The notes beneath the pieces are model-generated. The model saw only the letters and a program-made list of their open reading frames with translations, was not told where the DNA came from and did no database searches. Of a stretch of DNA of 16,770 nt, positions 8,362-15,582 are shown piece by piece (position 1 is the stretch's first letter; the number at the start of each line of letters is the position of its first letter). A program made the position numbers and the translations under genes. The stretch is from CALGLS01 sp047626155 (lineage in GTDB: Bacteria; Bacteroidota; Bacteroidia; Chitinophagales; Saprospiraceae), in the NCBI GenBank assembly GCA_047626155.1, contig JBLHRR010000128.1, forward strand, positions 1 through 16,770. Reading direction: 5' to 3'.

Positions 8362-10260
8362 TTAGTTTTTAGCACTTTCCCTAACTAGCTTCGCCAACTC
8401 AGCTACTTCTTTTTGAAGTTGCTCCAGTTTACTCAATTGTGCTTGTAAGTCTTTAATTTCTTCCGCTTGCTTTTCAATCTTATCATTCTGCGTTTTCACA
8501 GAGTTGATCAGCATGTAAGTAAGTGCAGAACCATCATAGCTTAGGTAATCACTTTTGACACCTTCGTCGTCGATATGTGTCATGTCCTTAATCATATAAG
8601 GAGCTACTTTCTGCATTTCCTGTGCAATAATACCTACGAATTTAGTTCCGGTGGTTAGACCATGTTTGCCATTAAATTCATATCGAACTGGTCGTATTTT
8701 AAGTAGTTGGTCCAGACCATCAGTATAATCCACAATATTTGTTTTTAACCTTCTATCAGAAGGTGTTGACCAAATTCCTCCACCTACTTTACCTGCAGTA
8801 CCATTTACTTCGAAATCAAAATCAGGCGAAGTGGTTTTAACGCCAACATTATTAGCTGCATCGACCGTAAAAGCCGTACCGCTTACACCTATTCTTGACA
8901 TAATTAAAATACCTTTATTGTTCAACCCCAAAGTATATTCCGAAGCATCAGCAGGGTCTGTATTGTTGAACTGGATTCTGTTACCACCCCTATTTTCAAG
9001 TATCATCAACGTACGATTTGCAGAAGTCGGACTGAGATCCTGAATAAATAACTTTGTTGGTCCATCTCCTCCTCTTAAATGCAAGGTGGCAATCGGGTTA
9101 TCATGGTTCACTCCAATCTTCCCATTTCTAAGACAAAGCGCATCATCATGACTTTGGGAGAAGATTCTAAAAGGCAAATTGGAGCTATTGGTCACGTCAC
9201 GTATGAAGAAGTTGGTCTCATTACCAGAGACATCCCAAGTCTGAGCAGCGAAGCCATCAGAGCCATCCTGCTCTAAACGTATCGCTGGTGTATTTCCTTC
9301 TACTATGTGTAAATCTACAACAGGATTTGCGGTCTTAATTCCAACATCTCCATCAGCTTCAACATATAAGCTATTTATAGGTGCTCCTGCCTCTACAGTG
9401 AAAGGGCGTCTTCCTGCTGTAGCATCTTCTATAGCAAAATAATTAGCTCCGCCGTTGGCTGTATCATTCGCTACAAGCCTCCAGTCGTTTGACGGGAAGC
9501 TGGCGGAATTACTAGTATCATTAAAGTTAATACGTAGATTATCTTCCTTTAGTCTTTGAGTATCGAAGCCGAAGGATTCTGAACTAACACAATCAAATCC
9601 TACGCAAGAACTACCTTGAACTATTAAGTCTGTTGCAATTACCTGTGCATCTTCGCTCATGGAAGTATTATCAGTTGCGTAAGTAAGACCATCGGAAGCC
9701 GTTACAGACTTTCTATAGTCCATTTCAATCGTATTCAAGGAAGCATATTGAGCGGGATGATCCTGTACCCAACTGCTGGAAATACCAGGAATTGATAATC
9801 TGGCTTCTTTTTGATCAGGAGAGACAAATTTTCCGTCTCTGATGCTGAAGTTTATGTTGTATACTTCTACCAAAGCAGGTAAATTATTTGCTTGGCGGAA
9901 GGCCGCGATCGCAGCTTCATCATTTTTATTTCTTGCCTCCCGAAGGGAGCTCTGCTGCTCAGTCGTAAACTTGATAATAGGCGTTACTTGTAAATTGTAC
10001 TGCCCGTCAGAGAATTTTTCTCCATTGGCTTTAAGGGTAGAAATACTAATAGCTTTTGCATCATTGATTTCTTCTTTCCAATAATAATTGTCTGGACCAC
10101 CAATTTCGAGTAAATAAGATTGTGGCGTTTGATCGACCATTTGAAGAGTGGCGTTCTCAGAAGATATATTCACATCTTCGACAAGCTTTTGTGCTTGGGC
10201 ATTTACCGTTAAAAGGCAAAATAACAGAATACCGAAAACCGAGTAGGTAATTTGTTTCAT
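8362..10260 (-). CDS. Secreted tail-fibre-like protein with C-terminal peptidase S74 chaperone domain
   Basis: The product has 632 residues, with a signal peptide at 1-23 (FGILLFCLLTVNAQA). Residues 24-205 form an N-terminal region of unknown fold. Residues 205-500 are repetitive beta-rich fibre sequence (YVEADGDVGIKTANPVVDLHIVEG, split by similar GIGVN/GVKTTSP elements). The S74 domain spans about 501-590 and begins SDRRLKTNI. In S74 endosialidases and fibres, the Ser of this motif drives self-cleavage after trimerisation, so Ser501 is the expected catalytic residue and Lys506 sits in the same motif. VGIIAQEMQKVAPYMI and LSYDGSALTYMLINSV are typical of the family. Residues 588-629 form a coiled coil. 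Many Bacteroidota homologues carry a T9SS sorting domain after the coiled coil; this one ends without it, and the next gene supplies one. It probably forms a trimeric surface fibre (inference). Confidence 0.88.
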   Translation of the reverse strand: MKQITYSVFGILLFCLLTVNAQAQKLVEDVNISSENATLQMVDQTPQSYLLEIGGPDNYYWKEEINDAKAISISTLKANGEKFSDGQYNLQVTPIIKFTTEQQSSLREARNKNDEAAIAAFRQANNLPALVEVYNINFSIRDGKFVSPDQKEARLSIPGISSSWVQDHPAQYASLNTIEMDYRKSVTASDGLTYATDNTSMSEDAQVIATDLIVQGSSCVGFDCVSSESFGFDTQRLKEDNLRINFNDTSNSASFPSNDWRLVANDTANGGANYFAIEDATAGRRPFTVEAGAPINSLYVEADGDVGIKTANPVVDLHIVEGNTPAIRLEQDGSDGFAAQTWDVSGNETNFFIRDVTNSSNLPFRIFSQSHDDALCLRNGKIGVNHDNPIATLHLRGGDGPTKLFIQDLSPTSANRTLMILENRGGNRIQFNNTDPADASEYTLGLNNKGILIMSRIGVSGTAFTVDAANNVGVKTTSPDFDFEVNGTAGKVGGGIWSTPSDRRLKTNIVDYTDGLDQLLKIRPVRYEFNGKHGLTTGTKFVGIIAQEMQKVAPYMIKDMTHIDDEGVKSDYLSYDGSALTYMLINSVKTQNDKIEKQAEEIKDLQAQLSKLEQLQKEVAELAKLVRESAKN

Positions 10261-10302
10261 TTGACGAGTTAGTTTAATTAAAAATGAGATTTATTATTTA
10301 AT

Positions 10303-10340
10303 AGACCTCTATGTCAAGTAAATTGACATAGAGAAAGTCT
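10303..10340 (-). promoter_or_regulatory. Perfect inverted repeat and possible promoter/operator of the S74 gene
   Basis: CTCTATGTCAA and TTGACATAGAG are perfect 11-base arms around GTAAA (10307-10333). Outer arms AGAC/GTCT (10303-10306, 10337-10340) add four pairs across a three-base bulge. On the minus strand one arm contains TTGACA (10317-10312), with AT-rich -10-like sequences 15 to 17 bases on (TAATAA, ATAAAT). It lies 43-80 bases upstream of the S74 ATG at 10260. It could be an operator or a 5' leader hairpin; it has no T tail, so it is not a good terminator. Confidence 0.45.
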
Positions 10341-10499
10341 CTTGTTGTACTTTTGGCTTTAAAAGCACCTAAAAAATTAGGGTTTTTAAGCGAGGCAATT
10401 GAGATGATTAGGACTTTACCAAAGATAATAAAAAGAACTGAAAAGAAAGTACCCTTTTTTTATATTATATTAGATATATCTATTTGTAATGAGTTGAAT

Positions 10500-10539
10500 A
10501 GAAAAAGCAGTATCGGAAAAGTTCGATACTGCTTTTTCT
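10500..10539 (-). terminator. Strong hairpin terminator, bidirectional in form
   Basis: AGAAAAAGCAGTATCG and CGATACTGCTTTTTCT are perfect 16-base arms around an 8-base loop (10516-10523). The outer part of each descending arm is T-rich, so it can terminate transcription on either strand. It lies 34 bases after the stop of the minus-strand T9SS cargo gene, its most likely user. Confidence 0.8.
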
Positions 10540-10572
10540 GACAGGTGACTGTCCTGAAAATTAAGTCAAACG

Positions 10573-11703
10573 CTACAAGCGTAATACCCGTTTCGAAATG
10601 CTTTCCACTCCGTTGTTGAGTTGAATGAAATACAAGCCTTTGTTTAATTCACTTAAATCAATTTGCTCTTCGCCATCTCCCTGCTGAACGTCTGTTGACC
10701 ATTGACGAAGAATTTGACCCTGAATATTCATTAAGGTAAACGTAACCGGACCATTTGAAATCTGATTAAATTGGACACGCACAAAATCTCTTGTAGGGTT
10801 TGGAACTAAGTCAATAAAGTCAAAGCCATCTTCAGTTCTCTCCAAATAAACCAGTTTTGAAATATCCTGATGTCCATCAAAGTCACTACTTCGTAATCGA
10901 TAATAAGCTTTTGGAACGGGGTTAAGGTCCTCAAAGTCATATTCTTGAATCTCATTTGAGAAGCCAACTGCATTGATGTATCCTATCTCAGCCCAAGGGG
11001 ACTTTCCATCTATGGATCGTTCCAAAACATACCTTTCTGTATTAAATTCAGAAGCCGTTTTCCAACTCAACCTGTTGCTTCTTTCCTGTATATCCCCAGC
11101 AAAAGAGATGAGTTCGACTGGTAATGGAGGTCCATCGGTAAGGCTTAATTGAAAAGTGCCTGTAGCTGTGCCTTCTCCGGTCACATAGACATAATAGGTA
11201 GATGGTACTGACCCCGCAGGAGTAGTAATAGAGAAAGTAGAGCGATTCACATTAGAGCTGCAACTAGCATCATTATCATTTCCTCCCAGACAATCCATAC
11301 CTGTCATACATGATCCCGTGCCTGTGATGGAGTGAACACTAATTTCAGTGTCAAAATCTGTCAAAGGATCGCAAGTTGAAAGAGAATATAAAGTACTTGA
11401 CTCTCCTTCAAACTTATACCAAATCCCACCTATGGTACTGTTATCTACGCCCGAACCACAACTGGGGGGAGAGTCCGTTGTTGTAGCAGTTAGAGTCGAA
11501 CCACTTCCAGAGAATTCTGTGCCTCCTGAGCTAGGTGTTAATATCAACACGGCATCAGAACAGAGATCGTTAGCCGGTTGAGCTTCTAGCTTAGTCGGTA
11601 AGATCAAAGAAATAGCAAGTAAACAGAAAATGTATTTACTACAAGCGAACAAGTTTGAAAAAAGTAAGTTATCAAAGTCAGTTTGTATTTTTAGTCTTCT
11701 CAT
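10573..11703 (-). CDS. T9SS cargo protein with PPC-like domain
   Basis: From ATG at 11703 the product has 376 residues. The frame stays open to a TTG at 11733 (386 residues), and another TTG at 11652 would give a compact signal peptide, so the start is uncertain. The signal sequence IFCLLAISLILPTKLEA/Q ends near residue 41. A Cys-rich domain starting PANDLCSDAVLI follows (residues 43 to about 190) and resembles PPC-type beta-sandwich domains (GGIWYKFEG, YYVYVTGEG). LPVELISFAG then leads into an FN3-like segment (LSWKTASEFNTERYVLERS) common just before T9SS sorting domains. The last 79 residues (from DLVPNPTRDFVRV to ISKRVLRL) are a type A sorting domain. No catalytic domain is present, so it is probably a surface-displayed or secreted binding protein. 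It has its own upstream gap and a strong terminator, which suggests a single-gene transcript. Confidence 0.82.
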   Translation of the reverse strand: MRRLKIQTDFDNLLFSNLFACSKYIFCLLAISLILPTKLEAQPANDLCSDAVLILTPSSGGTEFSGSGSTLTATTTDSPPSCGSGVDNSTIGGIWYKFEGESSTLYSLSTCDPLTDFDTEISVHSITGTGSCMTGMDCLGGNDNDASCSSNVNRSTFSITTPAGSVPSTYYVYVTGEGTATGTFQLSLTDGPPLPVELISFAGDIQERSNRLSWKTASEFNTERYVLERSIDGKSPWAEIGYINAVGFSNEIQEYDFEDLNPVPKAYYRLRSSDFDGHQDISKLVYLERTEDGFDFIDLVPNPTRDFVRVQFNQISNGPVTFTLMNIQGQILRQWSTDVQQGDGEEQIDLSELNKGLYFIQLNNGVESISKRVLRL

Positions 11704-11804
11704 CAGTTTTCGAATTAGTTTTTCTTCATTCAACTTGGTTGAAAATACAACCGTTTACATTACGATTCAAGTTAATGCTTCAGTAATTTCTTAGCGAAAC
11801 ATGC

Positions 11805-11832
11805 ATTATAAATTACTATACATTTGCTTCAA
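11805..11832 (-). promoter_or_regulatory. Candidate promoter of the PPC/T9SS cargo gene
   Basis: On the minus strand TTGAAG (11832-11827), a 16-base spacer and TATAAT (11810-11805) are present. GTTG lies 19 bases before TATAATGC, so Bacteroidota spacing also fits, although the trailing TTTG is absent. It lies about 100 bases upstream of the ATG at 11703. Found by eye. Confidence 0.35.
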
Positions 11833-11861
11833 CAGAAGGAAAATCATGCCTCTTTCTTCCG

Positions 11862-12953
11862 TCATAAAGTTGCTTCCTCCAGTTGTTTTACATAATCCAT
11901 CCAAGAGAATTTATAGGCTTGATTGAATAGTAATGTTTTATGATTAATACTTAGTTTAAAATCCTGATAAACGGTCTGTAAAAGTCCCAAAAGTTCTTTT
12001 GCATCTTCCGGTTGGAAATATAATGAAACAGATCCTCCAACCTCGGGGAAGCTGGATGAATTCGAACAAATGACCCTTGTTCCGCAAGAAAGGGATTCGA
12101 GCACTGGCAAGCCAAATCCTTCATAAAAAGAGGGATATACTAAAGCCAAGGCATGTGAGTAGAGTTCAATCAACTCGTTTTTCACAACAAAACCTGTCAA
12201 GATAATATCTTTTCGGTAAGGATGTATTTTCAATTTAGAGAAAAAATCGTCCGTCTTCCAACCTTTTTTTCCGACAAGGATCAGTAATACTTTTTCTTTA
12301 GTTTGATCTCTAAATAAGCGATATGCTTCTAGTAGTACGTTTAGGTTTTTGCGTGGCTCGATGGTCCCTGTGGAGAGGAAATAAGGGTCGGCTATTTCAT
12401 TTTTGAGGAGAAAGGTTCTTGAAGGTGTGGGTTGAAACTCAGTATCCCTACCCAATAAGATGGTTTTGATTTTTGATTTGGCGAATGGAAAAAACTGTAC
12501 AAGGTCTTTTGAGGTATTTTCAGAATTAGAAAGAATCAGGTCTGCTTTTCGCAAAATTCGTTTAAGAAAAATGCGCTGCAATAATTGACTATGGAGGCGA
12601 TGGTACTGAGGAAATAACAGCGGCGTTAAGTCATGAATCATGGTGATTCGTTTTATGCGTTTTGGCAAATTAAAAGGGCCAAAATGCGCAGGTTCTAACA
12701 CTGCATCTACTTTTTCCACTCTTAAGATGTACGGTATAATAAAAAACAAACGGAGGGAGGTAAAGCCGATTGGCAGTCGAATATTTGGTATGGCAATTTG
12801 AGTAATCGTAAGATTGGGATCTTTTTTTTCTCTGATGAGGAGGTATTCGTTTTGGGTATCATACTTAATCAGCGCTTCTACTAGTTGCTTAGTATAGGTA
12901 TGCACACCAGCGGATTGGTTGTCGAGTGGATCGGCTAGAATTGCTATTTTCAT
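11862..12953 (-). CDS. Family 4 glycosyltransferase (GT-B fold)
   Basis: The product has 363 residues, the normal length for the family. It transfers a sugar from a nucleotide-sugar donor, probably during surface-glycan assembly on the cytoplasmic side. The N-terminal Rossmann domain begins MKIAILADPLDNQSAGVHTYT with the glycine-containing acceptor loop. HDLTP (107-111) is typical of mannosyl- and rhamnosyl-type GT4 enzymes. The C-terminal donor domain has STGTIEPRKN (194-203, with the Arg/Lys that contact the donor phosphates) and the EX7E motif EGFGLPVLE (Glu278, Glu286). No signal peptide or membrane segment is seen. It lies 33 bases downstream of the methyltransferase gene on the same strand, so the two are probably co-transcribed. 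The sugar cannot be told from sequence alone. Confidence 0.9.
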   Translation of the reverse strand: MKIAILADPLDNQSAGVHTYTKQLVEALIKYDTQNEYLLIREKKDPNLTITQIAIPNIRLPIGFTSLRLFFIIPYILRVEKVDAVLEPAHFGPFNLPKRIKRITMIHDLTPLLFPQYHRLHSQLLQRIFLKRILRKADLILSNSENTSKDLVQFFPFAKSKIKTILLGRDTEFQPTPSRTFLLKNEIADPYFLSTGTIEPRKNLNVLLEAYRLFRDQTKEKVLLILVGKKGWKTDDFFSKLKIHPYRKDIILTGFVVKNELIELYSHALALVYPSFYEGFGLPVLESLSCGTRVICSNSSSFPEVGGSVSLYFQPEDAKELLGLLQTVYQDFKLSINHKTLLFNQAYKFSWMDYVKQLEEATL

Positions 12954-12986
12954 TTTATATTAAAAAATGTAGGTAAATCAAACATC

Positions 12987-13727
12987 TTAGACTTTTCCAA
13001 CAATATAGGAATAGCTATCCCAGGAATCTCCAGCCGCATTATTTTTTTTGATCATTATTATTTTTGCACCATGTTCAGTTAAAAATGCAACCATTTCATC
13101 AATTGGAATCCAATACATTTCCATAATTAGGGCTTTATTCTCAAGTGATTTGGGTCTTAAAAAACGAGAAAAACTTTGTTTTATTCGGGAAGAAAAACTA
13201 TGATGAATTCGTGTTCCCCTATCAGGCTTGGATGGAATTTGAAACATTATGATACCTTCTGGTTTTATAATCCTCAAAAAATCCTTAATATAATTTTTTG
13301 CATACTTCGGTTGCATATGCTGAAGAGTCATTTCAGAAAAGACAAAATCGAATTCCTTATTTTTAAATAAGGAAAGGTCATTCTTCTCATTTAAGAAATA
13401 GGTGCAATTATCTTTTTTATTTTTCTCATTAGCCAGTTGGATCATAGAAGCAGCAATATCCACACCTGCTACCATTTCGAAATGATTCGCTAACCCCTGC
13501 GTAAGCCGACCGGACCCACAGCCAAAGTCTAATGCAGAATGAAAGGAAAAATTGGGATTTAAGCGACGAATTCTTTTTGCGACTTGATCCGTCCTCAAAC
13601 GACCACTTTCAAAAAAGTCCTGTTCATCCCATTTGTTGTCTTTTTTGTCTGGATCAGTTAGAATGGCCCAGTATGGGTCTTCCTTACCAAATTGGTCCCA
13701 GTTCTTTTTTAAGTCATTCAATTTCAT
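12987..13727 (-). CDS. Class I SAM-dependent methyltransferase
   Basis: The product has 246 residues. The SAM-binding motif I is LDFGCGSG at residues 66-73. The acidic residue ending strand 2 is Asp90 (VAGVD). Motif II-like FDFVFSEMTLQHM and the post-motif IIKPEGIIMFQIP follow. The fold is that of small-molecule or sugar methyltransferases (Methyltransf_11/25 type). The tryptophan-rich start WDQFGKEDPYWAILTDPDKK is often seen in methyltransferases of glycan loci. It is the first gene of the minus-strand pair with the glycosyltransferase and is divergent from the ABC exporter 152 bases away. The context suggests O-methylation of a sugar or of a growing glycan (inference). There is no membrane segment, so it is cytoplasmic. 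Confidence 0.87.
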   Translation of the reverse strand: MKLNDLKKNWDQFGKEDPYWAILTDPDKKDNKWDEQDFFESGRLRTDQVAKRIRRLNPNFSFHSALDFGCGSGRLTQGLANHFEMVAGVDIAASMIQLANEKNKKDNCTYFLNEKNDLSLFKNKEFDFVFSEMTLQHMQPKYAKNYIKDFLRIIKPEGIIMFQIPSKPDRGTRIHHSFSSRIKQSFSRFLRPKSLENKALIMEMYWIPIDEMVAFLTEHGAKIIMIKKNNAAGDSWDSYSYIVGKV

Positions 13728-13879
13728 AAATTTGACGGCATATTGGTTATTTGAGGAAGTCGGGTAGATATTTCTTTATTTTCATAAAAAAAGCTAACTT
13801 TTCTATTCAAATTCGTTTCCTCTTAATAGAAGTTATTTTAAAGTAGCGCTTCCTCTCTATAGACAAAGAAACAAAACAA
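13728..13879. promoter_or_regulatory. Divergent intergenic region between methyltransferase and ABC exporter
   Basis: These 152 bases must hold the start signals for both the minus-strand methyltransferase/glycosyltransferase pair and the plus-strand exporter operon. It is AT-rich and contains TAnnTT-like elements on both strands, but I cannot assign a clear -35/-10 pair. No strong inverted repeat is seen. Confidence 0.4.
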
Positions 13880-14704
13880 ATGGGAATATATCCTCTATTC
13901 AAACAAAACTGGTCAGACTTCTTTTCAAATTTGAGAAAGTATCGGTTCTTACTCTTACAGCTGATACGGATTGATATTCTCGCAGGTTACAAGAAATCTT
14001 TTATTGGTATTCTTTGGATGGTCATCTACCCTATCCTATCCGTAATTATTTGGATTATTTTGAATAGTGCTGGCATTATTGAACCTGGCGAATCGGCCAT
14101 TCCTTATCCTGCATATGTTTTGCTTAGCACTTCGATTTGGGGATTTTTTATTGGTATTTATCAAACGACGAGTCAAACTATTTTGGGCGGTGGCCGAATG
14201 ATGATCATGAATAAATTTCCACAAGAAATATTGATGGTCAATAAAATCGTTGTGCATCTTATTTTATTTGCTATCCCGTTTGTCATCAATGTTATTGTAT
14301 TGTTGCTTTATGGCGTTCAATTAACTTGGACAAGTTTACTATTCCCATTCGCTTTGATTCCATTACTATTCGCTGGTTTGGCACTTGGTTTAATGGTGGC
14401 GGTATTGAGGGTCGTGGCCGTAGATGTGGTGGCTGTGATAGATGAATTTCTAAAATTATTGATGTTCTTAACCCCGATTGTTTACACGCCAAAATTAAAT
14501 ATTAGCGGCCTTGCTACTTTTATCGAATGGAATCCACTGACTTATTTGGTTGGCTTTAGTCGGGACTTATTGGTGGCGGGTACTTTTTATGAAACACAAA
14601 GTTTTCTGATTTGCAGTGTTGGTGCTTTTATCCTTTTTGTATTGGCATTCCTTTTTTTCCAAGTGCTTGGACCAAGGGTCTTAGAGCGTTTAATTACAAA
14701 TTAA
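13880..14704 (+). CDS. ABC-2 type polysaccharide export permease (Wzm/TagG/KpsM class)
   Basis: The product has 274 residues, typical of the class. It is the inner-membrane half of an ABC exporter that moves lipid-linked polysaccharide to the periplasm. The N-terminal cytoplasmic segment LLQLIRIDILAGYKKS leads into about six membrane segments near residues 41-63, 76-97, 121-145, 152-177, 188-203 and 240-262. The IGILWMVIYPIL segment and the WNPLTYLVGFSRD motif (residues 217-229) are characteristic of ABC2 polysaccharide permeases. It is the first gene of a plus-strand operon; the ATPase starts 32 bases downstream. Substrate class (O-antigen, capsule or teichoic-like polymer) cannot be fixed from the permease. 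Confidence 0.9.
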   Translation: MGIYPLFKQNWSDFFSNLRKYRFLLLQLIRIDILAGYKKSFIGILWMVIYPILSVIIWIILNSAGIIEPGESAIPYPAYVLLSTSIWGFFIGIYQTTSQTILGGGRMMIMNKFPQEILMVNKIVVHLILFAIPFVINVIVLLLYGVQLTWTSLLFPFALIPLLFAGLALGLMVAVLRVVAVDVVAVIDEFLKLLMFLTPIVYTPKLNISGLATFIEWNPLTYLVGFSRDLLVAGTFYETQSFLICSVGAFILFVLAFLFFQVLGPRVLERLITN

Positions 14705-14736
14705 TTAATAACAATTAGTCATTAGATTACATCCCA

Positions 14737-15576
14737 ATGGAAGAAGCAAAAGTAATGGTTTCCGTTCAGGATCTCTACAAGAAATTTAGTAGGGATTTGA
14801 AGTCTAGTTTGTACTACGGCATGCTAGATATGGGACATGGATTGCTAAACCGTCGGCCAACTGAGTTGCGATTGCGTAAGCACGAATTCTGGGCAATTCA
14901 GGGTTTAGACTTGCAAGTAAAAGAAGGAGAAATACTAGCGGTAGTTGGCGCCAATGGTTCAGGAAAAACCACCTTAATGCGATTAATTGCGGGTATTTAT
15001 CCTGTAGATCATGGAGAAATCACTTTTAATGATGTCAACAAAATCACACCTATTTTTGCATTAAATGCAGGAATGCAACCTTTGTTTACAGGGCGAGAAA
15101 ACATCCTTATCAAAGGAGCTATGCTGGGCATGTCAAAGAAGCAACTAGAAGAGAAAATGGATTTCATCATTGACTTTTTTGAGTATAAGGATTTTTTGGA
15201 CACCCCATTTGGAAATTATTCCTCAGGTATGAAAGTTCGCTTAGCTTATTCTGTTGCTATAGCTACTGAACCAGATTTATTTATTATTGACGAGGCGCTT
15301 GCTGTTGGAGATTCCATGTTTAAAGCTAAATGTTACGACAATTTAAAAGCATATGTCAAGCGCCCTAATAAAGCTGTTATATTTGTTTCTAATAATATTA
15401 AAAAAGTATTGGAAATCGCTACTAGAGTTGTTGTAATTGACAAGGGAGCTTCCATCTATGATTCAAAAAACATTTATGAGGCGCTTACTTTTTATATCAA
15501 TAATTGTCTCACAGATTCTATTGATGAAAAAACGCGAAAATTAAGATTGAAAAAAATTCGAAATTACGAAATGTAA
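14737..15576 (+). CDS. ATP-binding subunit of polysaccharide ABC exporter (Wzt/TagH/KpsT class)
   Basis: The product has 279 residues. Walker A is GANGSGKTT (71-79), Q-loop Gln114, signature YSSGM (161-165) and Walker B LFIIDE with Glu186. EALAVGDSMFKAKC after it is typical of polysaccharide exporters. The long N-terminal lead (about 50 residues before FWAIQGLDLQV) also fits Wzt/TagH proteins. The switch (H-loop) histidine expected in VSH is replaced by Asn219 (FVSNN). The protein lacks the 150-residue carbohydrate-binding C-terminal domain of O-antigen Wzt, ending soon after the ATPase fold, so it may resemble capsule-type or chain-length-independent exporters. It sits between the permease (32-base gap) and a sulfotransferase (6-base gap), in one operon. 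Confidence 0.9.
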   Translation: MEEAKVMVSVQDLYKKFSRDLKSSLYYGMLDMGHGLLNRRPTELRLRKHEFWAIQGLDLQVKEGEILAVVGANGSGKTTLMRLIAGIYPVDHGEITFNDVNKITPIFALNAGMQPLFTGRENILIKGAMLGMSKKQLEEKMDFIIDFFEYKDFLDTPFGNYSSGMKVRLAYSVAIATEPDLFIIDEALAVGDSMFKAKCYDNLKAYVKRPNKAVIFVSNNIKKVLEIATRVVVIDKGASIYDSKNIYEALTFYINNCLTDSIDEKTRKLRLKKIRNYEM

Positions 15577-15582
15577 TACTGC

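Larger units (their letters stand above)
10261..10572. other. 312-base intergenic region
   Basis: The spacer lies between the T9SS cargo gene (ending at 10573) and the S74 gene (starting at 10260). It holds a strong terminator at 10500-10539 and the inverted repeat at 10303-10340. A tiny hairpin GACAG/CTGTC lies at 10540-10553. The stretch from 10341 to 10499 is AT-rich, contains a run of T (from 10454), and shows no gene that I can support. Confidence 0.6.

Noticed and set aside
8362..10260. S74 tail-fibre domain as sign of a prophage
   Set aside because: No other phage genes are present, the protein has a signal peptide, and S74 surface proteins are common in Bacteroidota chromosomes.
10353..10541. 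Plus-strand ORF of 62 codons in the intergenic region
   Set aside because: Its end runs through the terminator hairpin, it has no recognisable features and no start signal; probably chance.
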